From NCBI RefSeq assembly GCF_012927125.1, contig NZ_JABBFZ010000002.1, positions 583,192 to 647,191 on the forward strand: 64,000 nucleotides of DNA, written 5' to 3'. Shown here piece after piece: positions 43,559 through 51,928 of the stretch (positions are counted from its first letter, which is position 1; the number at the start of each line of letters is the position of its first letter). The translations under genes were made by a program, and so were the position numbers. Below the pieces are notes generated by a model. It was not told where the DNA came from and ran no database searches. It was given only the letters and a program-made list of their open reading frames with translations. The DNA is from Paraburkholderia antibiotica (GTDB taxonomy: Bacteria; Pseudomonadota; Gammaproteobacteria; Burkholderiales; Burkholderiaceae).

Positions 43559-45003
43559 GACGCTCTCGACACGCGACCCTGTCGGATATCCGCCGCGACC
43601 GGCAGCGTGACGTGGAACGACGCGCCCTTGTCCTCATTGTTTTCCGCCCACAGCCGGCCGCGATGCGCGCTGACGATGGTGCGGCTGATCGACAGGCCGA
43701 GCCCGAGTCCTTGCGTTTTGGTCGTGAAAAACGGCCGGAAAATTTTCTCGATGCTGTCGGCGGCGAGACCTTGTCCGCGATCCTTCACCGTGATCCGCAC
43801 GACATCGGCTGACTCTTCGCGCACCGAGGTTTCGACCACCCGGTCCGCCGGCGCGCAATCCTTGACCGCGTCGAACGCGTTGAGCAGCAGGTTGAGGATG
43901 ACCTGCTGGATCTGCACTTTGTCGCCGCAAATCAGCGCCAGATTGTCGGCGATGTCGAAGCTCGTGCGAACGCCGCGCGTCAACGCATCGCTGTGCACGA
44001 GCAACGCGATATCGCGCACGACGTTGCCGAGGTCCAGCAACTGCAATTCGATGTCGCCTTTGCGCACGAGCGCGCGGATTTTTTGCAGCACGTCGTTCGC
44101 GCGGCAATTGTCCGTGACGATGTCCTCGAGTGCTTCGCGCAATTCCGCCGCATTGGCGGTCTTCGAATCCATGAATTTGCGCGCGGCCTGCGCGTTGAAC
44201 AGAATTGCAGTAAGCGGCTGCTTCAACTCGTGCGCGAGCGAGCCGGCGAGTTCGCCCATCGAGGAGACGCGCGCGAGATGCGCGAGTTCTTTCGGGTTCC
44301 GATCGACTTCGCCGCAAGCGCTGCAGTCCGAGATCGCGGTGATCTGCAATTCCTGATCGAGCACGCGCCAACGGGTAGTTTCGGCCTCGGCGGGAAAACC
44401 GACACCGTCGCGGCGCCGCGCGATCAGCATCTGCACGGTTGCATGCGCAGTCGGCACGCCAAGATCCGCCGGGCCCGCGTGGCCGGCGTTCATGCCGTCG
44501 ATCGGAAACAGCATTCCCGTCGATGCGCCGATCAGCTCTTCCTTCGTATAGCCGAACATCTGCGCGGCTCTCGCGTTGACGAAGACGATCTGGTCGTGTT
44601 GATCGACGGTAACGATCGGCACCGGCAACATTTCGAGCGCGTCCCTGAGCGGCGTTCTCACATTCAGAAGCCGGCGCACGCGACGGTCACGGCGATCGCG
44701 GCCGCCATGCAGCCATAATCCGCACGCGACGAGATAGTCCCGCCACGTGGGCGGCCCCGCCCGCTCGCGCGTGTCCTGAGTGCCATTGCGGATCGACATG
44801 CCGGCGATCCCGCGAACGGACTGCAGCGGGAGATGCCACAGTGGGAATTGCCTGGAAGTGCCGTGGATGGAAGAATCGCTGACAGGTAAGGTACCGACTT
44901 CGGAGGAGGCCGGGTGGCCTATATGACGCTGTACATAGAGTGCCATTAAAGCGTCCGCTACGCCCATTGCAAGATGTCTGCCGTGCACGATCAGATTAAT
45001 CAT
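43555..45003 (-). CDS. PAS-domain sensor histidine kinase, FixL-like, soluble
   Basis: 482 residues from the ATG at 45003, which has GGAGG five bases upstream; an ATG at 45135 lacks a ribosome site. No membrane helix. A PAS domain spans about 121-226 (PVPIVTVDQHDQIVFVNARA, MFGYTKEELIGASTGMLFP). The HisKA box has the phospho-acceptor His258 in LAGSLAHELKQPLTAILFNA. The HATPase_c domain has NLLLNAFDAVKD, DRGQGL and GLGLGLSISRTIV. A His (about 175) follows the MLFP segment near where FixL has its haem ligand, so oxygen sensing is possible. It is coupled to the FixJ-like gene. Confidence 0.92.
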   Translation of the reverse strand: MINLIVHGRHLAMGVADALMALYVQRHIGHPASSEVGTLPVSDSSIHGTSRQFPLWHLPLQSVRGIAGMSIRNGTQDTRERAGPPTWRDYLVACGLWLHGGRDRRDRRVRRLLNVRTPLRDALEMLPVPIVTVDQHDQIVFVNARAAQMFGYTKEELIGASTGMLFPIDGMNAGHAGPADLGVPTAHATVQMLIARRRDGVGFPAEAETTRWRVLDQELQITAISDCSACGEVDRNPKELAHLARVSSMGELAGSLAHELKQPLTAILFNAQAARKFMDSKTANAAELREALEDIVTDNCRANDVLQKIRALVRKGDIELQLLDLGNVVRDIALLVHSDALTRGVRTSFDIADNLALICGDKVQIQQVILNLLLNAFDAVKDCAPADRVVETSVREESADVVRITVKDRGQGLAADSIEKIFRPFFTTKTQGLGLGLSISRTIVSAHRGRLWAENNEDKGASFHVTLPVAADIRQGRVSRAS

Positions 45004-45811
45004 TGGCACCTCCGCGTCCAATGCGAACGGATTCTGAACAACTGCGACGTCTTCAATTCCCAGGGATTCGAACCGCGTCGTTACCTTCACAATCCGTCTT
45101 TCGCAAAGCTTGCGGCTGAAAGCAGTATAGGCCATCAGAAATCAATTACCGGCAGTTAAATTAATTCCCGCCCGCGGCTTCGTGTGCGTTTGACACGCAC
45201 CCTTCCATTTCCGACATCGGTCGCTCATTCAGGACACTATTTACGTGGTCTTTTTTAACCGGTTACCTATTCGCACGAATGGTGCCGCCCTATAAGCGCA
45301 TTCGGGTGGTTCAAAACAGCCGACCCGGCGGCGGCCGTCCGCAATCGTCTTTGGTGGTGGCCGATTTGTACTATCCCCGTATTAATTCTGGCATCCTGAC
45401 AGGACGGATGAGTGTTCCAGATCAATGTTTTTCACAGGGTGGATCAGGATAAATACCGATAACGGCCACGTTAATTCGCCAGCGGCGATGAGCGATTTTC
45501 ATTCGTGTTGCCCAGCGCATTTTTGCACGGTATTTAGCGCGAATCACCCACGCGCTTATGCGATGATGCCGCGTTTTTATGCCCAGGCTATTGTTGAGCG
45601 GCGTGGAAAAAGCTATCGTTTTCCGGGAAGGATCGATATGCCGGCGCGCCGCTTTCGCTTTCCTCGGCCACCGATAGGACATAAAGACGGCGATATACGC
45701 AGCCTGCGCAGACAAACGCACGACGGATCGCATGTGCCGATGCCGATTCGATACGCGGCGTAGCACTTTGGCAGATGAACCATTGCGGGGTGGCATGGCG
45801 ATAACGAAGCC
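45004..45811. other. Long intergenic region upstream of the kinase
   Basis: About 800 bases, lower in GC around 45140-45270 and 45420-45560. It includes the palindrome TAACCGGTTA (45256-45265). Long ORFs on both strands between 45420 and 45860 overlap each other and show no recognisable protein, so I do not call genes. The promoter of the kinase operon should lie in the right-flanking 150 bases of its start. Confidence 0.5.
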
Positions 45812-45844
45812 GCGAGGCCACGCCAAAGCATGGCGTGGCCTCGC
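45812..45844 (-). terminator. Strong hairpin downstream of the SYLF gene
   Basis: A perfect 14-bp stem (GCGAGGCCACGCCA / TGGCGTGGCCTCGC) with a 5-base loop, 55 bases after the SYLF stop. There is only a weak T content afterwards on the minus strand. Confidence 0.6.
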
Positions 45845-45899
45845 AGACGCTATCACGTGACGACGACCGGCAGCGGTCCGACCTGCCGTGCTCGCGCCG

Positions 45900-46487
45900 T
45901 TACAGATCGAGCCGCGTGACCTTGGTGCCGGCCAGCGAGAGGTCGGCCATCAAGCCGGTATTGGTCAAGACCAGCGCGACGACCTGCGAGGACGCCGAAG
46001 TCGTATCGATAGCGCCGTTCGCGCCGACCTTCACCAGCGAAACCGACACATCGCCGCCGACCGACCAGCCCGCCGAATTGCGGAATTTCTCGAGCGATTC
46101 CTGCGTCATGAAGAGGAAGATCACCGCGGTCGACTGCGCGCCGGCCTGCAAGCCGAACGACGCCGCCGCGGTACTGTAATAGCCAACTGTCGCGCCGTGC
46201 ACGCGCAACGCCCCTTCACCGTACTCGGCGCCCACGATAAACGCCGCCTTCTTCACCGAGGGGAACACCAGCACGCCCTGAGACTTGGCCAGCAGTTCTT
46301 TCGAACCCTGTACCGTGCTAAAGAGGCGCGACAGCGTACCGTCCACGGCCGCGTCGATTTCCTGGCGTCTCGCCGCGTCGGTTTCCGGGCTCTTGCCGCT
46401 GCCGGGGGTCGTCGTGCAACCCGCCAAAACCAGACTCGCGGCCATGGTTGAAAGCGCGAGCGTTTGCACAAAGTTCCGTCTGTTCAC
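45900..46487 (-). CDS. SYLF-domain (YSC84-like) lipoprotein
   Basis: 195 residues. Lipoprotein signal with LSTMAASLVLAGC (Cys about 24). The mature domain is SYLF/YSC84: DAAVDGTLSRLFSTVQGSKE, SQGVLVFPSVKKAAFIVGAE, GYYSTAAASFGLQAGAQSTA, GGDVSVSLVKVGANGAIDTT. Bacterial SYLF lipoproteins bind phospholipid. It diverges from the PPK2 gene. An exact regulon motif lies 176 bases upstream and reads toward this gene. Confidence 0.92.
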   Translation of the reverse strand: MNRRNFVQTLALSTMAASLVLAGCTTTPGSGKSPETDAARRQEIDAAVDGTLSRLFSTVQGSKELLAKSQGVLVFPSVKKAAFIVGAEYGEGALRVHGATVGYYSTAAASFGLQAGAQSTAVIFLFMTQESLEKFRNSAGWSVGGDVSVSLVKVGANGAIDTTSASSQVVALVLTNTGLMADLSLAGTKVTRLDL

Positions 46488-46663
46488 TGTCGACCTCCGT
46501 TCTCGTTACGATACGATTCGCGCATCCTGCTGTCCGGACGGCTCGGCTTTTCTTTACGGTAATGCGGCATTGCTGCCCACGAACCGTCGACGTTTCATTC
46601 AATGGAACGACGACTGCAACGCCTCCGGTTACATGATGTCACCCGGAGACATTGGCGGAATCG

Positions 46664-46673
46664 GACCTTGGTC
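46664..46673 (-). promoter_or_regulatory. Regulon motif GACCAAGGTC upstream of the SYLF gene
   Basis: An exact copy reading toward the SYLF gene, followed on the sense strand by CGATTC. A CATGTAAC sequence about 30 bases further is a possible -10 region. Confidence 0.7.
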
Positions 46674-46823
46674 TTACGGCCAGCTCGCGGCCGATATGCG
46701 AAATGCGAAGCCGGCGGCGTCGATGGCATGAGGATGAGAGGTGGCGGCCGGACACCCCGACTGGGCGCTGCACGCACGAGCAGACGCATGCAGCTTACAG
46801 CGCGCGGTATGCCGACGATATTG

Positions 46824-46833
46824 GACCAAGGTC
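46824..46833 (+). promoter_or_regulatory. Regulon motif GACCAAGGTC upstream of the PPK2 gene
   Basis: The only plus-strand copy, and it precedes the only plus-strand gene with a copy. It is followed by GTATGG and, 20-30 bases later, by an AT-rich CTTATTTTGTAAATT that could be the -10 region. It is 85 bases from the PPK2 start. Confidence 0.7.
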
Positions 46834-46918
46834 GTATGGTCTCGCCGCTCGATGCGCCTTATTTTGTAAATTGATCGTCGGCAAACGAGTTCGCGCAGTC
46901 CGCGGCGGGGAGAGAGGC

Positions 46919-47740
46919 ATGGCCAGAACCGATTCGGAAAACGGGCAGCCCACGAAAACAGAAAACGGCACACTCTCGTATAAGGCGTATCGCAAGGCGC
47001 TATTCCAGTTGCACGTCGAACTGGTGAAATTGCAGGAATGGGTCGTGCAGACGGGCAGCAAGGTTTGCATCGTCTTCGAAGGACGCGACGGTGCGGGCAA
47101 AGGCGGCACGATCAAGGCCATTACCGAGCGCGTCAGCCCGCGTATCTTCCGTGTGGTCGCGTTGCCCGCGCCGACCGAACGAGAAAAGAGCCAGATGTAT
47201 ATGCAACGCTACGTGCCGCATTTCCCGGCTGCCGGAGAGGTCGTGATCTTCGACCGTAGCTGGTACAACCGCTCGGGCGTGGAGCGCGTAATGGGCTTCT
47301 GCTCCGAACAGGACGTGCAGAGCTTCTTCAAGGCCGTACCGCTGATCGAACGGGCGCTCGTCGAATCCGGGATCATCCTGCTCAAATACTGGCTCGAAGT
47401 CAGCTCCGACGAACAGACGCGCCGCCTCGAAGCGCGCATCCATGACGGCCGCAAGGTCTGGAAACTCACCGACATGGACTTGCGATCCTATAGCCGCTGG
47501 TACGACTATTCGCGCGCACGCGATGCGATGATCGCGGCGTCGGACACGGAATTCGCTTCCTGGTACATCGCGAATTCGAACGACAAGCGGCGCGCGCGGC
47601 TCAATGTCATCAGCGATCTGCTCGGCAGGATTCCGTACAAGGCGCCTCATCGCAAGAAGGTGATGTTACCGAAACGGCAGAAACCTGGCGGGTATGAGGA
47701 GTCGAACTATCCGTTTAAATACGTGGTGGAGCGGTTCTGA
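46919..47740 (+). CDS. ppk2: Polyphosphate kinase 2 (PPK2) family protein
   Basis: 273 residues from the ATG at 46919 (GGGGAGAGAGG upstream); the longer open frame upstream has no support. Single PPK2 domain: Walker A-like FEGRDGAGKGGTIKAITERV (about 54-73), FDRSWYNRSGVERVMGFC (Walker B/lid area) and KVWKLTDMDLRSYSRWYDYS. It transfers phosphate between polyphosphate and nucleoside di-/monophosphates. With Pta-AckA it offers a second respiration-independent way of making nucleotide triphosphate. Confidence 0.93.
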   Translation: MARTDSENGQPTKTENGTLSYKAYRKALFQLHVELVKLQEWVVQTGSKVCIVFEGRDGAGKGGTIKAITERVSPRIFRVVALPAPTEREKSQMYMQRYVPHFPAAGEVVIFDRSWYNRSGVERVMGFCSEQDVQSFFKAVPLIERALVESGIILLKYWLEVSSDEQTRRLEARIHDGRKVWKLTDMDLRSYSRWYDYSRARDAMIAASDTEFASWYIANSNDKRRARLNVISDLLGRIPYKAPHRKKVMLPKRQKPGGYEESNYPFKYVVERF

Positions 47741-47797
47741 CGCTTCACATCACGCCCGTCGCACGAAAGCCAGAGCAACATCGCGGATGCATTTCTG

Positions 47798-47826
47798 GGG
47801 CGGCGAGACGGAGTATCGCGCCGCCC
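47798..47826. terminator. Hairpin between convergent PPK2 and ABC genes
   Basis: GGGCGGCG (47798-47805) pairs with CGCCGCCC (47819-47826) around a 13-base loop, midway between the two convergent stop codons. It has no T-run, so it is a modest candidate for a bidirectional terminator. Confidence 0.4.
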
Positions 47827-47846
47827 GCCACGCCTAACCCACTCCC

Positions 47847-48860
47847 TCACAACCCCACCGGATAAAGATGACAAGCCACACTCTGCCCGCCGCCGATCTC
47901 CACCGCGCGCGGTTCCACCTTGCGGCAAATCTCCTGCGCATAAGGACAGCGCGAATGAAATTTGCATCCGGCGGGCGGATCGAGCGGTGACGGCAACTCG
48001 CCGCGAAGTTCGATGCGATTGCGCTTGCGCTCGGGTTCGTCGACCTGCGGCGCCGCCGACAATAACGCCTGCGTATAAGGATGCGCGGGATTCTCCAGCA
48101 CGCTGCGCGACGGACCAGTCTCGACGATCTCGCCGAGGTACATCACCGCAATGCGATTGCTCACGTAACCGATCACGCCGATATCGTGCGAAATGAACAG
48201 ATAGGTGAGGCCGCGTTCGCGCTTCAGATTTTCGAGTAGCTGAATGACCTGAGCCTGAATCGACACGTCGAGCGCGGACACCGGTTCGTCGCAGACGAGA
48301 AAGGCCGGATTCGCGATCAGCGCCCGCGCGATACCGATCCGCTGACGCTGTCCGCCCGAAAACTGATGCGGATAGCGGCGCAGGTGATCGGCCTTGAGCC
48401 CCACGCTCTCGATCATGAACGCCACCCGATCGCGCATCTCGCGCGGCTGCACGCCGCCCTGCAATTGCAGCGGCAAGCTCACGATCTGCTCCACCGTCTT
48501 GCGCGGATTCAGCGACGAATACGGATCCTGAAACACGATCTGCATGCGCGCGCGCATGCGCTTGAGTTCGCGCGCGTCGAGCGACGTGATGTCGACACCG
48601 TCGAACAGCACCTTCCCCGCCGTGGGTTCGTGAAGCCGCAACACCGCGCGCCCGAGCGTGCTCTTGCCGCAGCCGCTTTCGCCGATCAGCCCAAGCGTCT
48701 CACCGCGCGCGATGCTGAAACTCGCGTGATTGACCGCTCTCACCGTGCGGCCCGCTTTGCGAGTCAACCAACCGAGCGGTCCCGTGCGGTGCGCGTAGTG
48801 CTTGACGAGGCCGCGAACCTCGACGAGCGGCGCCGCTTCCATCGTATCTGTCATGTTCAT
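47847..48860 (-). CDS. Dipeptide/oligopeptide ABC transporter ATP-binding protein (DppF/OppF-like)
   Basis: 337 residues from the ATG at 48860 (AGGAG 7 bases upstream). Walker A GESGCGKSTLG, Q-loop VFQDPYSSLNPRKT, signature HQFSGGQRQRIGIARAL, Walker B ADEP-type VCDEPVSALDVS, and the C-terminal oligo_HPY region with CKFHSRCPYAQEIC, whose Cys residues are typical of Opp/Dpp ATPases. It is the last gene of the ABC operon, four bases after its partner ATPase. Confidence 0.92.
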   Translation of the reverse strand: MNMTDTMEAAPLVEVRGLVKHYAHRTGPLGWLTRKAGRTVRAVNHASFSIARGETLGLIGESGCGKSTLGRAVLRLHEPTAGKVLFDGVDITSLDARELKRMRARMQIVFQDPYSSLNPRKTVEQIVSLPLQLQGGVQPREMRDRVAFMIESVGLKADHLRRYPHQFSGGQRQRIGIARALIANPAFLVCDEPVSALDVSIQAQVIQLLENLKRERGLTYLFISHDIGVIGYVSNRIAVMYLGEIVETGPSRSVLENPAHPYTQALLSAAPQVDEPERKRNRIELRGELPSPLDPPAGCKFHSRCPYAQEICRKVEPRAVEIGGGQSVACHLYPVGL

Positions 48861-48864
48861 GCGT

Positions 48865-49935
48865 TCACTCCTGCGCGAGGATGCAGCGCACCCGACGGCC
48901 ATCGCCGAGCGTGTGCATGTCGATCGAGGTCCGGCAACGTTCGGTGCGCTGCGGGCAGCGCGTATAGAAACGGCACACGTCGGGCAGATCGACGAGGTCG
49001 GGCACCTGTCCTTCGATGGGCCGGATTTTCGCGTGCGGATCGGACAGGCGCGGAATCGATTCGAGCAACCCGCGCGTGTACGGATGGCGCGGATTGCCGA
49101 TCACCTGCCGCGCGGTGCCGGTCTCGACGATTTGTCCGGCGTACATGACCGCGACGCGATCGCATTGCTCGACCACCACGCCAAGGTCGTGCGTAATCAG
49201 CACCACGCTCATGCCGAGCTGCTTTCGCAGGCTCGCGATCAGCTCCAGCACCTGCGCCTGGATCGTCACGTCGAGCGCGGTGGTGGGTTCGTCGGCGATC
49301 AGCAGCCGTGGGCGACAGGCAAGCGCGATCGCAATCATGATCCGCTGACGCATGCCGCCGGAGAACTGGTGAGGATAGTCGCGCAGCCGCGTCGGCGCGG
49401 ACGGAATGCCGACCATCTGCATCAGCTCGATCGCCTTGCGGTTCGCGTCGGTCTTGCGCGCGCGACCACGCGCGGGCAACGTGTCGTCGTGCGCGTACAG
49501 CACTTCGGTCAACTGTTCGCCGACCGTCAGCGCGGGATTGAGCGCGGCCAGCGCGTCCTGCATCGTCATCGCGATCTCCTTGCCGCGTAGACGCCGGAGC
49601 TCCTTGCGCTCCATGCCGACGAGATTGCGTCCGCCGAATTCGACGCTGCCCGCTTCGATGCGGCCCGGCGAGCGCACGAGTCCGATCACGCTCGCAAAAG
49701 TGACGCTCTTGCCGGAGCCGGATTCGCCCACCACGCCGAGACATTCGCCGGGGAAGACGTCGAGGTCGACGCCGTCCACCGCGCGCACGACGCCGTTCGC
49801 GGTATCGAAGCAGGTGCGCAGCCCGCGAATGCGCAGCAACGCCTGCGGGTCGGCACGCGGCTGTGCCGCATCATCGCTTCGATCGGTCGGCAGCGGATGG
49901 TCCGTCGTCATGGGAAGTGTGCCGTGTGCGTTCAT
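48865..49935 (-). CDS. Dipeptide/oligopeptide ABC transporter ATP-binding protein (DppD/OppD-like)
   Basis: 356 residues. The ATG at 49935 overlaps the stop of the permease gene (ATGA). Walker A GESGSGKSVTF, Q-loop MTMQDALAALNPALTVGE, signature HQFSGGMRQRIMIAIAL, Walker B LLIADEPTTALDVT and the C-terminal CRFYTRCPQRTERC. It pairs with the DppF-like ATPase to power the permeases. The reading frame stays open far upstream, but only this start fits the family. Confidence 0.92.
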   Translation of the reverse strand: MNAHGTLPMTTDHPLPTDRSDDAAQPRADPQALLRIRGLRTCFDTANGVVRAVDGVDLDVFPGECLGVVGESGSGKSVTFASVIGLVRSPGRIEAGSVEFGGRNLVGMERKELRRLRGKEIAMTMQDALAALNPALTVGEQLTEVLYAHDDTLPARGRARKTDANRKAIELMQMVGIPSAPTRLRDYPHQFSGGMRQRIMIAIALACRPRLLIADEPTTALDVTIQAQVLELIASLRKQLGMSVVLITHDLGVVVEQCDRVAVMYAGQIVETGTARQVIGNPRHPYTRGLLESIPRLSDPHAKIRPIEGQVPDLVDLPDVCRFYTRCPQRTERCRTSIDMHTLGDGRRVRCILAQE

Positions 49936-50849
49936 TCGTGGAACCTCGGATCGAAGGCGTCGCGCAATCCCTGGCTGGCCAGGTTGATCGCGAGCACGAT
50001 GAGCAGGATCGCGAGGCCCGGAAAGGTGCTGACCCACCACGCGTCGAGCATGAACTCGCGGCCCGCGGCCACCATCGATCCCCACGACGCGGTCGGCGGC
50101 TGCACGCCGAGACCGAGAAACGAAAGACTCGCCTCCATGATGATCACGCTCGCCATCCGGATCGTCGAGATCACCATCACCGGCGACAGAATGTTCGGCA
50201 GGATTTCGCGCAGCATGATGTGCAGTTGCGACGCGCCCACCGCGCGCGCGGCCTCGACGTATTCGATTTCGCGCGCCGCGAGCGCTTCCGCGCGCACCAG
50301 CCGGCACGGCACGACCCACTCCTTGTACGCGAGCGCGAGGATGATGTTGTGCAGGCCGGGACCCGTGGTCGCCATCAGGCCGATCGCGAAGATCAGATAC
50401 GGAAAGCCGAGCAGGATGTCGGCGACGCGCGAAATCACCGTGTCGACCCAGCCGCGCAGATAACCGGCCGCGAGACCGGCGATCGTGCCCGCCACCGTCG
50501 CGAGCACAATCACCGCAGTGCCGATAAAGATCGACACGCGCGCGCCGTAGATGATGCGCGAGAAGATGTCGCGCCCGAGGCCGTCGCACCCCAACGGAAA
50601 GGCCCACGATCCGCCGTCGAGCCATACCGGCGGTTGCAGCCGCCGCAACAGATCGGCATCGGTCGGATCGTGCGGCGCGAGCCACGGCGCGAACAGCGCC
50701 ATCGCGACGAACATCAGCACGACGAGCGTCGCCGCGAGCGCGAGACGGTTGCGCATGAAGCGCTGCAGACCGCGCATGAAGATCGACTTGTCGGGTTCGC
50801 GCTGGCGTGGCGCGGCGGCGTCGAGCGGGATCAGGTCGGCAGTGTTCAT
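49932..50849 (-). CDS. Peptide-type ABC transporter permease (DppC-like)
   Basis: 305 residues with six membrane segments. The N-terminus has the OppC_N helix (RNRLALAATLVVLMFVAMAL) and the periplasmic PHDPTDADLLRRLQPP-type segment with HPLGCDGLGRDIFSRII-like sequence (here FPLGCDGLGRDIFSRIIYGA). The cytoplasmic EAA loop is YVEAARAVGASQLHIMLREI. ATGA overlaps on both sides show tight coupling with dppB-like and dppD-like genes. Confidence 0.92.
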   Translation of the reverse strand: MNTADLIPLDAAAPRQREPDKSIFMRGLQRFMRNRLALAATLVVLMFVAMALFAPWLAPHDPTDADLLRRLQPPVWLDGGSWAFPLGCDGLGRDIFSRIIYGARVSIFIGTAVIVLATVAGTIAGLAAGYLRGWVDTVISRVADILLGFPYLIFAIGLMATTGPGLHNIILALAYKEWVVPCRLVRAEALAAREIEYVEAARAVGASQLHIMLREILPNILSPVMVISTIRMASVIIMEASLSFLGLGVQPPTASWGSMVAAGREFMLDAWWVSTFPGLAILLIVLAINLASQGLRDAFDPRFHE

Positions 50850-51853
50850 AGTTGCACCTTCGGATTCACGATGGTGTAGAGCAGATCGGCGACGAAGTTG
50901 AGCAGCACGTAAATCAGCGCGTAAAGCAGCACCGCCGTCTGCACGACCGGATAGTCGCGCACGTAAATGCTTTCGACGACGAGCCGGCCGAGACCCGGCC
51001 AGCCGAACACGCTCTCGACGATCATGTTGCCGCCGAGCAGCGAACCGGTTTCCATCGCGGCGACCGTCAGGGTCGGAATCAGCGCGTTCTTCAGCGCGTG
51101 CCGGAACAGGATGCGTCGCCGGCTCAAGCCCTTGATCTCCGCGAACGTGATGTAGTCCTGGCGCAGCACGTCGAGCATCGCGGTGCGCGTGACGCGCATC
51201 AGAATCGCCGCCATCGGCAAACCGAGCGTGAGGGCTGGCAGCAGCAGATGGCGCAGCGCATTCCAGAACGCGGCGAAATTCCCTTCGAGCAGACTGTCGA
51301 TCAGCAGGAAGCGGGTAATCGGCGCGACCGTCACATCAAAGCCGATGCGACCGGAGATCGGCAGCATGTGCAGATGCACCGCGAAAACGATCAGCAGCAG
51401 AATGCCGAACCAGAAGCCGGGCAACGACACGCCGAGCAGCGAGGTCACGGTCGCGATCTTGTCGAGCAGCGAATTGCGTTTGACCGCCGCGAGCACGCCG
51501 AGCGGAATCGCGACGATCAATGCGATGACGAGCGCCGCGAGCGTCAGCTCGATGGTCGCGGGGAGACGCTCGGAAATCACGTCGATCACGGGCCGCCGAT
51601 GAAAATAGCTGAGCCCGAAATTGCCGCGCGCGGAGTTCAGCAGGAAGCGGCCGAAGCGCTCGACGGGCGGCAGGTCCAGCCCCATGTCGTGGCGCAACGC
51701 GGCCTCCTGCGCGGCGCTGGCGTTCTGGTCGCCGAGCATGATCTTGACCGGATCGCCGGGCGTGGTGGACATCATCACGAACACGATCACGCTGACGCCG
51801 AGCAGCACCGGTATGAGATGAAGCAGGCGCTCGACGAGTTTCTGGAATTTCAT
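50846..51853 (-). CDS. Peptide-type ABC transporter permease (DppB-like)
   Basis: 335 residues from the ATG at 51853 (AAGGA 7 bases upstream); a TTG at 51859 is less likely. Six membrane segments, N-terminal LLHLIPVLLGVSVIVFVMMS with the periplasmic GDPVKIMLGDQ region typical of DppB, and the EAA loop YITFAEIKGLSRRRILFRHA. It forms the heterodimeric channel with the DppC-like protein. Confidence 0.93.
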   Translation of the reverse strand: MKFQKLVERLLHLIPVLLGVSVIVFVMMSTTPGDPVKIMLGDQNASAAQEAALRHDMGLDLPPVERFGRFLLNSARGNFGLSYFHRRPVIDVISERLPATIELTLAALVIALIVAIPLGVLAAVKRNSLLDKIATVTSLLGVSLPGFWFGILLLIVFAVHLHMLPISGRIGFDVTVAPITRFLLIDSLLEGNFAAFWNALRHLLLPALTLGLPMAAILMRVTRTAMLDVLRQDYITFAEIKGLSRRRILFRHALKNALIPTLTVAAMETGSLLGGNMIVESVFGWPGLGRLVVESIYVRDYPVVQTAVLLYALIYVLLNFVADLLYTIVNPKVQL

Positions 51854-51928
51854 GGGCAAATCCTTTGACGGTCATGCCGTCGGTTGGATTGACGAAACGG
51901 CAGGCGCCGCGCGCGAAGCGCGGCGCCG

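Noticed and set aside
45422..45856. Overlapping ORFs of 144 aa (minus) and 112 aa (plus) in the long gap before the kinase
   Set aside because: They overlap almost fully, are rich in Arg/His/Met, show no family features and lack good ribosome sites. One may be real, but nothing decides which.
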